Origin: an uncultured Clostridia bacterium
GTDB taxonomy: Bacteria > Bacillota > Clostridia > UBA1381 > UMGS1253
Assembly: GCA_937892135.1 (NCBI GenBank)
Contig: CALAUK010000017.1
Location: 1-15,345 of the forward strand
Length of the DNA: 15,345 bases
Direction of reading: 5' to 3'
Part shown: piece by piece, positions 1-8,134 of the stretch
Layout: each line of letters begins with the position of its first letter
Position numbering within the stretch: the first letter of the stretch is position 1
Notes under the pieces: generated by a model
What the model saw: the letters and a program-made list of their open reading frames with translations, nothing else
What the model was told of the DNA's origin: nothing
The model's database searches: none
Translations under genes and position numbers: made by a program

Positions 1-2184
1 CACCATCGTCATCGGGATAAATTAAGAGAAATTGCCCCTGAATCCGAAGAAATATATACACTTGATCCCGACCCGGGACTTGGAAACGGTGGACTCGGAA
101 GACTTGCAGCCTGTTTTTTAGACTCACTTACATCACTAAATCTTCCCGCTTACGGCTCAACAATAAGATATGAATTCGGCTTATTCCGTCAGAAGATAGT
201 TAACGGCTATCAGTTTGAACAGCCTGATTCTTGGCTTGACAACGGCTTCGTATGGGAAGTTGAACGCCCCGAGGAGCAGGTCGAAGTGCGCTTTGGCGGT
301 AAGGTTTACACTGACTGGAACGACGGAAGATTTTCTTTCCGTTACGAAAATTCTCACACAGTTTTAGCTGTCCCCTATGATGTTCCCATCTGCGGATATG
401 ATGCTAAAATGATAAATAAGCTTCGTTTATGGAGTGCAAAGGCTCCGTCTGACCTTAATATGAAATTCTTTAACGAAGGTCAGTACAAGAGAGCAACAGA
501 AGAAAAGGATATGGCAGAGGTTATCTCAAAAGTTTTATATCCTGAGGATAACCACGCAGAAGGAAAAATGCTTCGACTTCGTCAGCAGTATTTCCTGGTT
601 TCTGCAACAGTGCAGTGGATTTTAAGAGACTTTAAGCATTTCCACGGCACAAACTGGGATATATTCCCCGAAAAGATTGCAATTCACATTAACGATACAC
701 ATCCTACTTTAGCAATACCTGAGCTTATGAGAATACTTATGGACGAAGAGGGTTTAGGTTGGGATCAGGCATGGGATATCACCTGCAAGACCTTTGCCTA
801 CACTAACCATACAGTTATGAGCGAGGCTCTTGAAAAGTGGCCTGTTAATATTTTTGAGCCTATTTTACCGAGAATATATATGATTATAACAGAAATCAAC
901 AATCGTCTTCTTTATAACTTAAATGAAATATATCCCGGAGACACAGGCAAGATTAACTATATGTCCATTATTCAGAACGGCAGCGTGAGCATGGCAAACC
1001 TTTGCCTTGCAACTTGCCATGCAGTTAACGGAGTTTCTAAACTTCACACAGATATTCTTGTAAACGATATTTTCAGAGACTATTATATGATTAATCCGTC
1101 TCGTTTTCATGCAATAACAAACGGAATTACCTTAAGACGCTGGATAATGCACGCTAATCCTGAGCTTTCTGATTTAATCACAAAAACCATAGGCGAGGGT
1201 TGGTTAAAGGATGCAAACGAGCTTAAAAAGCTCGCTGATTTTGCAGAGGACAAGGAATTTTGCGATAAGTTTTATGAAATAAAGCTTGAAAACAAAAAGG
1301 AGCTTGCTAAATACATCAAGGAGCACAACGACATAGATATTGATGTAAACTCTATTTTTGATGTTCAGGTTAAAAGACTTCACGAGTATAAACGTCAGCT
1401 TCTTAACGCTTTGCACATTATGTATCTTTATAATAAGATTATAGAAAACCCCAATATGGAGTTTGTGCCGAGAACATTTATCTTCGGCGCAAAGGCAGCT
1501 CCCGGTTATCACAGGGCAAAGCTTATTATAAAGCTTATAAACAGTATTGCAAACCTTGTTAATAACGACCCCAGAGTCGGCGGTAAACTAAAGGTTGTAT
1601 TTATTGAAAACTACTGCGTAACCTTAGCTGAAAAAATCACTGTTGCTGCCGATGTTTCAGAGCAGATTTCAACAGCGGGCAAGGAAGCTTCGGGAACAGG
1701 CAATATGAAGTTTATGTTAAACGGTGCGCTTACAATAGGCACATTTGACGGAGCAAACGTTGAAATGAGCGAGCAGGTAGGCAGAGAAAATATGTATATT
1801 TTCGGACTTTCAGCAAATGAAGTTGCCGAAAAGCACCGCCATATCACAGGCGAGCCTCAGGCAATTTATGAAAGCAATATGCCTCTTAAAAAGGTGCTTG
1901 ACCAGCTTATAGACGGAACACTCGAGCCCGAGCACGCAGGAATTTTTAAAGAAATTTATCATTCACTCATTTTCGGTGACTACGGCATCGCAGATCCGTA
2001 TATGGTTCTTCGAGACTTCGACTCTTATGTTGAGGCGCATCAGATTCTTGAAAATGAATACAAAAACCGCAGTCTGTGGATTTCAAAGGCAGTTAAGAAT
2101 ACTGCAATGTCAGCCTTTTTCTCTTCTGACAGAACTATTGAAGAATACAACGAAAAAATCTGGCATTTAACTCCTATTGACTAA
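1..2184 (+). CDS. glgP: Glycogen/maltodextrin phosphorylase, 5' end cut by the window
   Basis: This is a GT35 alpha-glucan phosphorylase. It releases glucose-1-phosphate from the non-reducing ends of glycogen or maltodextrin, using orthophosphate and pyridoxal phosphate, in the cytoplasm. The frame is open from base 1 for 727 codons to TAA. The GTG at 286 is internal, because the codons before it already encode the phosphorylase motif GLGNGGLGRLAAC (codons 26-38 from the window start). Further family blocks are HINDTHPTLAIPELMR, HAITNGITLRRW and RLHEYKRQLLN. The PLP-site signature is EASGTGNMKFMLNG, with the Schiff-base lysine at 1708-1710. Compared with about 800-840 residues for the family, roughly the first 90-105 residues lie outside the window. 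The C-terminus is complete. The stop is 21 nt before the GH13 gene, so the two are probably co-transcribed. Whether glycogen or maltodextrin is preferred cannot be read from the sequence. Family assignment is very secure. Confidence 0.97.
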   Translation, partial: HHRHRDKLREIAPESEEIYTLDPDPGLGNGGLGRLAACFLDSLTSLNLPAYGSTIRYEFGLFRQKIVNGYQFEQPDSWLDNGFVWEVERPEEQVEVRFGGKVYTDWNDGRFSFRYENSHTVLAVPYDVPICGYDAKMINKLRLWSAKAPSDLNMKFFNEGQYKRATEEKDMAEVISKVLYPEDNHAEGKMLRLRQQYFLVSATVQWILRDFKHFHGTNWDIFPEKIAIHINDTHPTLAIPELMRILMDEEGLGWDQAWDITCKTFAYTNHTVMSEALEKWPVNIFEPILPRIYMIITEINNRLLYNLNEIYPGDTGKINYMSIIQNGSVSMANLCLATCHAVNGVSKLHTDILVNDIFRDYYMINPSRFHAITNGITLRRWIMHANPELSDLITKTIGEGWLKDANELKKLADFAEDKEFCDKFYEIKLENKKELAKYIKEHNDIDIDVNSIFDVQVKRLHEYKRQLLNALHIMYLYNKIIENPNMEFVPRTFIFGAKAAPGYHRAKLIIKLINSIANLVNNDPRVGGKLKVVFIENYCVTLAEKITVAADVSEQISTAGKEASGTGNMKFMLNGALTIGTFDGANVEMSEQVGRENMYIFGLSANEVAEKHRHITGEPQAIYESNMPLKKVLDQLIDGTLEPEHAGIFKEIYHSLIFGDYGIADPYMVLRDFDSYVEAHQILENEYKNRSLWISKAVKNTAMSAFFSSDRTIEEYNEKIWHLTPID

Positions 2185-2205
2185 TTAAAGCTGAGGTGTT
2201 CTTTA

Positions 2206-4122
2206 ATGATAATAGAACATAATTCACACAGTCCATTTAGCCGCACCCCTTTCGGTGCGGCTGTTTGCGGTGAAAAAATATGTCTTCGTATCACTATAGG
2301 AGACCTCTCCTGGCCCGATAGCGTTATTTTAAAATATAAATCAGGCGAGAAAGAAAAGCATAAAAGAATGCATTTTCATTCGCTTATCTCAAATCTTTAT
2401 GTTTTTGAGGCCTTTATTGAAGTGCCCGAAAATCCCTGCCTTGTGTTTTATCATTTTGAAATAAGCACAGGCGGCAAAACTTATTTTTACGGAAACAACG
2501 AAAGAAGAAAAGGCGGAGTAGGACAGGTTTTTGAAAAGTCCCCCATTCCCTATCAGATAACCGTTTATGATAAAGACTATAAAACTCCCGAATGGTTTAA
2601 AAATTCTGTTATGTATCAGATTTTTCCTGACAGATTTAATAAAACCGAAAGCTATGACGGACTTTCAAGGGCAAGAGGGATAATAAAAAGAGACTGGGGC
2701 GCGCTTCCCTATCATACGCCCGAACAGTTCGGCGGAGAATATCTTTCAAACGATTGCTTCGGAGGCTCACTTAAGGGCATAGAAGAAAAGCTTTCCTACT
2801 TAAAAGACCTCGGAATCGATGCAATTTACTTAAACCCTATTTTTGAAGCCTTTTCAAATCACAAATACGACACGGCAGATTATTCAAAAATTGACCCGCT
2901 TTTTGGAGATGAAGAGGATTTTTCTTCTCTTTGCGAAAAAGCAAAAAGCTTAGGCATAAGAATTATACTTGACGGCGTTTTTAATCACACAGGCTCCGAC
3001 AGTATTTATTTTAATAAAAATGGAACTTATCCTGAAACAGGCGCATATCAAAGTGAAAGCTCACCTTATTCTGACTGGTACACATTTTCACGCTTTCCCG
3101 ATGAATACGAGTGCTGGTGGGGCATAAAAACTTTGCCCCATGTGAATGAAAATTCACCAAGCTACAAAGAATATATACTCACCGGCGAAAATGCCATAAT
3201 AAAAAAATGGCTTAAAAATGGTGCAAGCGGTTGGCGTCTTGATGTTGTTGACGAGCTTCCCGATGAATTTGTTAAGATTTTAAGGCATGAGGTAAAAAAA
3301 GAAAACCCCGATGCAGTTATTATCGGCGAAGTATGGGAAGATGCTTCAAACAAAACCGCATACGGCGTTCTTCGCGAATACCTTTCAGGCTACGAGCTTG
3401 ACAGTGCTATGAATTACCCGTTAAAAAATGCAATAATTTCATTTTCAAAAGGCATAATTTCAGGCACAGAATTTAACGAAACACTTTTGTCTTTAAAGGA
3501 AAACTACCCGAAGCCCGCCTTTTATGCTATGATGAATTTTCTTTCAAGCCACGATACAGAAAGAATTATCACAAAGCTTTCAGATTTGCCGTCAAAAGAA
3601 ACTCTTTCAAGAAAAGAGGCGGCAAATATGGTTTTGACGGCCTCTTTAAAAGAGACTGCTTTAAGAAGACTTAATATTTCTTTATCTCTTTTGTTCACTC
3701 TCCCGGGAGTTCCGTCAATTTTTTACGGAGACGAAATTGGTCTTGACGGATATGCTGACCCATTCTGCAGAAAATGCTATCCATGGAACGGCGAAAAGGA
3801 CGAAAACTTATTTGATACCTATAAGCATCTTATTTCTTTAAGAAAAAGCTCTCCTGCCTTTGTTTCAGGTGAGATAGAATTTGTATATGGCGATGATAAA
3901 GCCTTAGGCTATTTAAGATTTACAAAAGATGAAATGTATCTTTATATTGCAAACTCCTCTTCAGAGTTTAACTGGAATTTAAACATAGAACTTGGAAAAT
4001 ACGGAGTTTTTAGTATAAAGGATATTTATAACGAGGAAACCTTTTTTGAAGATTCGGGAAGATTTAATTTAAATCTTTCTCCCCTGTCGTACAGGATTTT
4101 TAAGTGCGAGGTGAAATTATGA
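2206..4122 (+). CDS. GH13 alpha-glucan hydrolase, neopullulanase/cyclomaltodextrinase-like
   Basis: This is a 638-residue alpha-amylase-family enzyme that probably hydrolyses alpha-1,4 and possibly alpha-1,6 bonds of maltodextrins or glycogen branches. An N-terminal beta-rich region (about residues 1-125) resembles the extra domain of neopullulanases. The TIM barrel begins at VMYQIFPDRF (135-144). The GH13 motifs are all present: region I DGVFNH (256-261), region II GWRLDVVDE (342-350, nucleophile Asp346), region III EVWED (375-379, acid/base Glu375) and region IV FLSSHD (445-450, Asp450). The segment WWGIKTLPHVNE (304-315) is typical of the neopullulanase-like subfamilies (GH13_20/39). There is no signal peptide, so it should act in the cytosol, where it fits as the debranching or hydrolytic partner of the phosphorylase just upstream. 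GAGGTG (2193-2198) supports the ATG start. The exact bond specificity is inferred, not shown. Confidence 0.9.
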   Translation: MIIEHNSHSPFSRTPFGAAVCGEKICLRITIGDLSWPDSVILKYKSGEKEKHKRMHFHSLISNLYVFEAFIEVPENPCLVFYHFEISTGGKTYFYGNNERRKGGVGQVFEKSPIPYQITVYDKDYKTPEWFKNSVMYQIFPDRFNKTESYDGLSRARGIIKRDWGALPYHTPEQFGGEYLSNDCFGGSLKGIEEKLSYLKDLGIDAIYLNPIFEAFSNHKYDTADYSKIDPLFGDEEDFSSLCEKAKSLGIRIILDGVFNHTGSDSIYFNKNGTYPETGAYQSESSPYSDWYTFSRFPDEYECWWGIKTLPHVNENSPSYKEYILTGENAIIKKWLKNGASGWRLDVVDELPDEFVKILRHEVKKENPDAVIIGEVWEDASNKTAYGVLREYLSGYELDSAMNYPLKNAIISFSKGIISGTEFNETLLSLKENYPKPAFYAMMNFLSSHDTERIITKLSDLPSKETLSRKEAANMVLTASLKETALRRLNISLSLLFTLPGVPSIFYGDEIGLDGYADPFCRKCYPWNGEKDENLFDTYKHLISLRKSSPAFVSGEIEFVYGDDKALGYLRFTKDEMYLYIANSSSEFNWNLNIELGKYGVFSIKDIYNEETFFEDSGRFNLNLSPLSYRIFKCEVKL

Positions 4123-5348
4123 CAGACATAGGAATTATCGGCGGAGGCGCATCGGGAATTATGAGCGCCATAAGTGCAAAGGAGCATAATCCTGATGCTA
4201 CGGTTTATGTGTTTGAACGCTCGCCCAAATGCTTAAAAAAGCTTCTTTCAACAGGTAACGGAAGATGTAATCTTTTAAACCTTAATGCAAAAGAAGAAAA
4301 CTATCACGGAGAGGATACTAAAAAAGCGTTTGAGATAATTAAAAAAGCTTCTCCCGAATTTATGTATGACTTTTTTGAAAGTTTGGGATTAAAGCTTTCA
4401 AAGCGCTTTTTCCCTTTAGTTTATCCTAACTCGTTTCAGGCATCGTCTGTTCGTGAAGCGCTTTTAACTGCGGCGTACGACAGAGGCGTAAAAATTCTTA
4501 CTGACTTTGAAATTGTTAACGTTAAAAAAGAAGATGACCTTTTTATATTAACAAACAAAAAAGGCAGAACGGAAAAGGTGAAAAAGCTTATTATATCAGG
4601 TGGTACAAGTGCAACTTCAGGAAGTGACAGCGCAGTGGCCTTTTTAAAAGAGTTTTCTCATAAAATTGTGCCTTACTACCCCGCATTATCCCCCCTTGTG
4701 CTAAAAGAAAATGTTAAAATTGCTGACGGTGCAAGAGCATTTGCAACTTTGACTCTGTATGACGAAGAAAAAGAAGTAAAAAAAGATTCAGGCGAAATAC
4801 AGTTTACCGACTACGGCATTTCGGGAATTGTTACAATGCAGCTTTCGGGCGAATGCCTAGAATTGATACAAAAAGGCAAATCTCCCGTTATTTCTGTTTC
4901 ATTTTTTGATAAAAGCGAGAAAGATTATCTTATAAAAACTTTAAAAACCGCCAAACAAAAATGGTCAAACAAGCCTTGCCTTTCTGCATTGTCTTTTATT
5001 ATAAATTCGTCTGTCGCAAAGCTTATTTTAGCTTTTTTGAAAATTAGTGAAAGTATGCTGTTTTCAGATATTTCAGAATGGGAAATTGAAAAAATTGCGG
5101 ATACTCTTTTAGATTTAAGGCTTACTCCCGTTTGTTCCAAGGGAGAAAAATTCTCTCAGGTTTTCGGCGGTGGCGTTTGCCTTTCGTGTTTTGACGAAAA
5201 TCTTCACTCCAAAATAGCAGACGGTCTTTATGTAACAGGCGAAATGCTCGATGTCTACGGAGACTGCGGTGGATATAATCTTACATGGGCGTGGGCAACG
5301 GGATACATAGCAGGCAAGCATGCCTCAGAAAGCATAATCGAGGGGTAA
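4119..5348 (+). CDS. HI0933-family FAD-dependent flavoprotein (YhiN-like)
   Basis: This is a 409-residue NAD(P)/FAD-dependent oxidoreductase of the HI0933/YhiN family, sometimes annotated 'aminoacetone oxidase family FAD-binding enzyme'. The physiological substrate is not established for the family. The N-terminal dinucleotide-binding loop is IGIIGGGASGIMSAI (GGGASG at 8-13). It is followed by the family block STGNGRCNLLN and the C-terminal FAD-contacting signature GEMLDVYGDCGGYNLTWAWATG. I chose the ATG at 4119, which overlaps the upstream TGA as ATGA and is preceded by GAGGTGA (4108-4114). An in-frame GTG at 4104 would add five residues and has no better ribosome site. The overlap implies translational coupling to the GH13 gene, but no functional link to glucan breakdown is evident. 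Family assignment is secure; function is unknown. Confidence 0.92.
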   Translation: MTDIGIIGGGASGIMSAISAKEHNPDATVYVFERSPKCLKKLLSTGNGRCNLLNLNAKEENYHGEDTKKAFEIIKKASPEFMYDFFESLGLKLSKRFFPLVYPNSFQASSVREALLTAAYDRGVKILTDFEIVNVKKEDDLFILTNKKGRTEKVKKLIISGGTSATSGSDSAVAFLKEFSHKIVPYYPALSPLVLKENVKIADGARAFATLTLYDEEKEVKKDSGEIQFTDYGISGIVTMQLSGECLELIQKGKSPVISVSFFDKSEKDYLIKTLKTAKQKWSNKPCLSALSFIINSSVAKLILAFLKISESMLFSDISEWEIEKIADTLLDLRLTPVCSKGEKFSQVFGGGVCLSCFDENLHSKIADGLYVTGEMLDVYGDCGGYNLTWAWATGYIAGKHASESIIEG

Positions 5349-5351
5349 AAA

Positions 5352-6143
5352 ATGATTATAGATTTTCACACACATACTTTTCCTGACAGAATTGCAAATT
5401 CTGCACTTTCCACTCTTTCAAAAAAAGCAAATCTCACTCCCTGTACCGATGGTACGGCAAAGGACACTGACCAAAAGATGCGTATCTGGGGTGTAGACAA
5501 AAGAGTAATGCTGTCTATTGCAACAAATCCTAAACAGCAAACAAATGTAAATAACTTTGCAATTGAAATGAATAATAACGACACAGTGTTTGCATTTGGT
5601 TCAATTCACCCTGAAGCAGATAACGCCGAAGAAGAGCTTGAAAGACTAAAAAACGCAGGAATATCAGGAATAAAGCTTCACCCTGAATATCAGAATTTTG
5701 CAATCGATGACAAGAAAATGTATCCCATATACGAAAAGTGCATTAAATTAGGCCTTGTAATCGTTTTTCATGCCGGCAAGGACCTTGCCTATCCCGACAG
5801 CTTAAACGCTTCTCCCGAGGCAATTTACCGCCTTTCAAGAGATTTTGGAGGAGCAGACTTTGTTATGGCTCATTTCGGCTCATGTATGCTTTATGAAAAA
5901 GCCTTAGAATTTGTTGCAGGCTGTGGCTTTTATATCGACACATCGTTTTCAAAGGGCAGAATTTCTCCCTCTCTTGCAGAAAGCATTATAAAAAAGCAAG
6001 GTGCGGACAAGGTTTTATTTGGAAGCGACTGCCCATGGGAAACTTCTTTAGATAACTTTAATTTCATAAACTCTTTAAATCTTACAGATGAAGAAAAAGA
6101 CTTGATATTTTATAAAAATGCGCTTAAGCTTTTAAAAAAATAG
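5352..6143 (+). CDS. Amidohydrolase-family metal-dependent hydrolase (Amidohydro_2 type)
   Basis: This is a 263-residue TIM-barrel metal hydrolase of the amidohydrolase superfamily. The metal-binding signature DFHTHTFPD is at the N-terminus (His6, His8). Other likely active-site positions are His140 in VFHAGKD, His174 in MAHFGS and Asp226 in the C-terminal FGSDCPWE, the usual catalytic Asp motif of this family. There is no signal peptide, so it is cytoplasmic. It starts 3 nt after the flavoprotein stop, with AGGGG just upstream, and is the last gene of the run. Its TAG stop lies inside the terminator stem. The substrate cannot be predicted; relatives include TatD-like nucleases and decarboxylase-type hydrolases, and this protein looks closer to the latter. 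Family is secure; function is unknown. Confidence 0.9.
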   Translation: MIIDFHTHTFPDRIANSALSTLSKKANLTPCTDGTAKDTDQKMRIWGVDKRVMLSIATNPKQQTNVNNFAIEMNNNDTVFAFGSIHPEADNAEEELERLKNAGISGIKLHPEYQNFAIDDKKMYPIYEKCIKLGLVIVFHAGKDLAYPDSLNASPEAIYRLSRDFGGADFVMAHFGSCMLYEKALEFVAGCGFYIDTSFSKGRISPSLAESIIKKQGADKVLFGSDCPWETSLDNFNFINSLNLTDEEKDLIFYKNALKLLKK

Positions 6144-6170
6144 CAGATGCCAAAGCATCTGCTATTTTTT
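6134..6170. terminator. Bidirectional intrinsic terminator between convergent operons
   Basis: The stem TAGCAGATGC (6141-6150) pairs perfectly with GCATCTGCTA (6155-6164) around the loop CAAA. It is flanked by an A-run on the left (6134-6140) and a T-run on the right (6165-6170), so it can stop transcripts arriving from either strand. The plus-strand amidohydrolase stop codon lies within the stem. The minus-strand gene's stop (6169-6171) touches the T-run. Confidence 0.92.
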
Positions 6171-6825
6171 ATATAAAGTCAACTCTTAAAAACTCGCAAT
6201 TTCCCTCAACCGTATATTTTCCAATATATGCGGGAACTAAAATGCACTCGCCTTTATTTACCGCAAGGCTTGCTCCATCATAGAACATTCTTGCTCTTCC
6301 CTCGGTTATAATTATAATATCAAGGCTCTTCTTTGTTGAAACAAAACCCGTCTTTTCCTTGATTTTATGTTTTGAAACATTAAATCCGTCGCTCTTTAGA
6401 AAATCTGTTTTGTAGTTTCCTTTTCCCTCTCTTACTGTCTCGGCTTCTATTCTTTTTACTCCCTCAGCCAAAAATACTTCTCCGCCGATTTCAATTACCG
6501 AAGCATCAGAAAAGAAAACCTCTTCATTTTCTCCCGCTGAAAATGAGTCTCCTGAGATAATTTCCTCACTATTTCCCGAATATGATATTTTTGCCTGAGG
6601 CTCGGCATCTACAATATAATATATCTTAGTATGCTGAGCATTTTCAAAAGAGTCTTTCTCTGTAAAGTCTTTAAGCTTTACACTTGCAGGAACTTTTCCG
6701 TCAAAGCTTTCTTTTATATAATCTCCTGCAAACTTCTCTTCTAAAGCATCGTATGCTTCTTTTACGCAGCTCTCCCCAAGTGCCTCAGGACAAGCTAACA
6801 AATCTATTTTCATTAATTCAAGCAT
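6169..6825 (-). CDS. Shortened mannose-6-phosphate-isomerase-like cupin protein, probably non-catalytic
   Basis: This is a 218-residue protein. The C-terminal part (about 137-218) reads like the last cupin domain of class I mannose-6-phosphate isomerases: a strand, an ITEGRARM-type turn, then KGECILVPAYIGKYTVEG (191-208). An upstream piece, SVKLKDF...TKIYYIVDAEPQAKI (about 48-80), lines up with the isomerase core pattern SIKVHPDD...KTExWYIIDxxxxAxI. The metal-binding His of HPDD is Lys52, however, the Glu of TExWY is Lys67, and no GTxHA histidine is visible. It also lacks about 100 residues compared with the usual ~315. I therefore infer an inactive or repurposed relative. The ATG at 6825 is preceded by AAAGGTGA with 5-nt spacing and overlaps the trmFO stop by 8 nt, so I prefer it to the GTG at 6834 or the ATG at 6813. 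The reading frame is intact. The alignment is from memory and the function is unknown. Confidence 0.6.
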   Translation of the reverse strand: MLELMKIDLLACPEALGESCVKEAYDALEEKFAGDYIKESFDGKVPASVKLKDFTEKDSFENAQHTKIYYIVDAEPQAKISYSGNSEEIISGDSFSAGENEEVFFSDASVIEIGGEVFLAEGVKRIEAETVREGKGNYKTDFLKSDGFNVSKHKIKEKTGFVSTKKSLDIIIITEGRARMFYDGASLAVNKGECILVPAYIGKYTVEGNCEFLRVDFI

Positions 6826-8134
6826 TATATTCACCTTTGATTTCCTTTAGTTTTTCAACAGCACGCCTTGAAACCTCTTCATATCTTTCTTTTTTACCCT
6901 TTACTCTGTATTCAAGCTTTTTCATTATTCCGAAGTTTACATTCATCGGCTGAAACTTTTCAACAGACTCATCAGATATATAGTTTGAAAGAGCACCAAT
7001 AGCAGTTTCATTTGTAAAATCTATCATTTCCTCACCTTTAAGGCGTCTTGCCATATTTAAGCCCGCCATAAGTCCTGACGATGCCGACTCAACATACCCC
7101 TCAACACCGGTTATCTGACCTGCAAAAAATAAGTTCTCGTTATTTTTCATCTGATAGAATTTATTTAAAAGCTTAGGTGAATTTATAAAGGTGTTTCTGT
7201 GCATAACTCCGTATCTTACAAATTCAGCGTTCTCAAGGCCCGGAATCATAGAGAAAACTCTCCTTTGCTCGCCGAATTTAAGATGAGTCTGAAAGCCTAC
7301 GATATTGTAGATACTTCCCTCGTCATTATCACGGCGAAGCTGAACAACAGCGTAAGAATCGTCTTTGCCGGTCTTTGGGTTAACAAGTCCAACAGGCTTT
7401 AAAGGCCCGAAAAGCAAAGTATCATGTCCGCGCGATGCCATAACCTCAACAGGCATACAACCCTCAAAAACTTTCTTTTTTTCAAAGCCGTGAACTTCCG
7501 CAGTCTCAGCATTTATAAGCTCGTTATAAAACCTGTCATACTCTTCTTTTGTCATAGGACAGTTTATATAATCAGGCGTTCCTCTGTCATATCTTGCCGC
7601 AAAAAAGGCTTTTTCCATATCTATTGAATCAAACAACACCAAAGGAGCTGCAGCATCAAAAAAATGAAGATACTCCCCCGCATCAGAGGTAAACTTTTTT
7701 ATGTTTTCCGCCAAAGCATCAGAACACAATGGCCCTGCTGCAATTATCACAGGCTCATCTTCGTTAATTTCTGAAACTTCTTTTAAAACAACCTCTATAT
7801 TTTCATTTTCCTTAATCTTTTTTGTTACAAGGCGCGAAAAACCCTCGCGGTCAACCGCAAGCGCACCGCCTGCAGGCACTCTTGTTTCATCAGCGCAGGA
7901 AATAATAAGAGAATCTAAAAGTCTCATTTCCTCCTTTAAAAGACCAACTGCATTACTAAGCTGGTCAGACCTTAAAGAGTTACTGCAAACAAGCTCAGAG
8001 AAATCTGCGCTTTTGTGTGCGGGAGAATGTTTTTTTGGCTTCATCTCGAAAAGCCTTACCTTAATTCCCCTTTTGGCAAGCTGCCAAGCGGCCTCGCAAC
8101 CCGCAAGACCCGCTCCTATTACATTTACTATCAC
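6818..8134 (-). CDS. trmFO: TrmFO, folate/FAD-dependent tRNA (uracil-54-C5)-methyltransferase
   Basis: This 438-residue enzyme makes ribothymidine at position 54 of the tRNA T-loop, taking the methylene group from methylenetetrahydrofolate and reducing it through FAD. The N-terminal FAD loop is VIGAGLAGCEAAW. Next come the family blocks FEMKPKKHSPAH, SELVCSNSLRSD (Cys50) and VPAGGALAVDREGFS. FEGCMPVEVMASRG carries Cys226, matching one of the two cysteines implicated in catalysis in Bacillus subtilis. GQITGVEGYVESASSGL is near the C-terminus. Length is normal for the family. It begins with GTG at 8134, overlapping the topA stop as GTGA. The upstream ribosome site is weak (GGCGGT), so translation probably depends on coupling to topA. 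The dprA-topA-trmFO order is familiar in Firmicutes. Confidence 0.97.
   Translation of the reverse strand: MIVNVIGAGLAGCEAAWQLAKRGIKVRLFEMKPKKHSPAHKSADFSELVCSNSLRSDQLSNAVGLLKEEMRLLDSLIISCADETRVPAGGALAVDREGFSRLVTKKIKENENIEVVLKEVSEINEDEPVIIAAGPLCSDALAENIKKFTSDAGEYLHFFDAAAPLVLFDSIDMEKAFFAARYDRGTPDYINCPMTKEEYDRFYNELINAETAEVHGFEKKKVFEGCMPVEVMASRGHDTLLFGPLKPVGLVNPKTGKDDSYAVVQLRRDNDEGSIYNIVGFQTHLKFGEQRRVFSMIPGLENAEFVRYGVMHRNTFINSPKLLNKFYQMKNNENLFFAGQITGVEGYVESASSGLMAGLNMARRLKGEEMIDFTNETAIGALSNYISDESVEKFQPMNVNFGIMKKLEYRVKGKKERYEEVSRRAVEKLKEIKGEYNA

Noticed and set aside
286..2184. A GTG at 286 as the start of the phosphorylase
   Set aside because: The frame is open to base 1 and the upstream codons encode conserved phosphorylase sequence, so the gene is cut by the window edge instead.
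6169..6825. YhcH/YjgK/YiaL-family identity for the cupin protein
   Set aside because: A short similarity around QHTKIYYIVD exists, but the C-terminal KGECILVPA...YTVEG pattern fits the mannose-6-phosphate isomerase C-terminus better.
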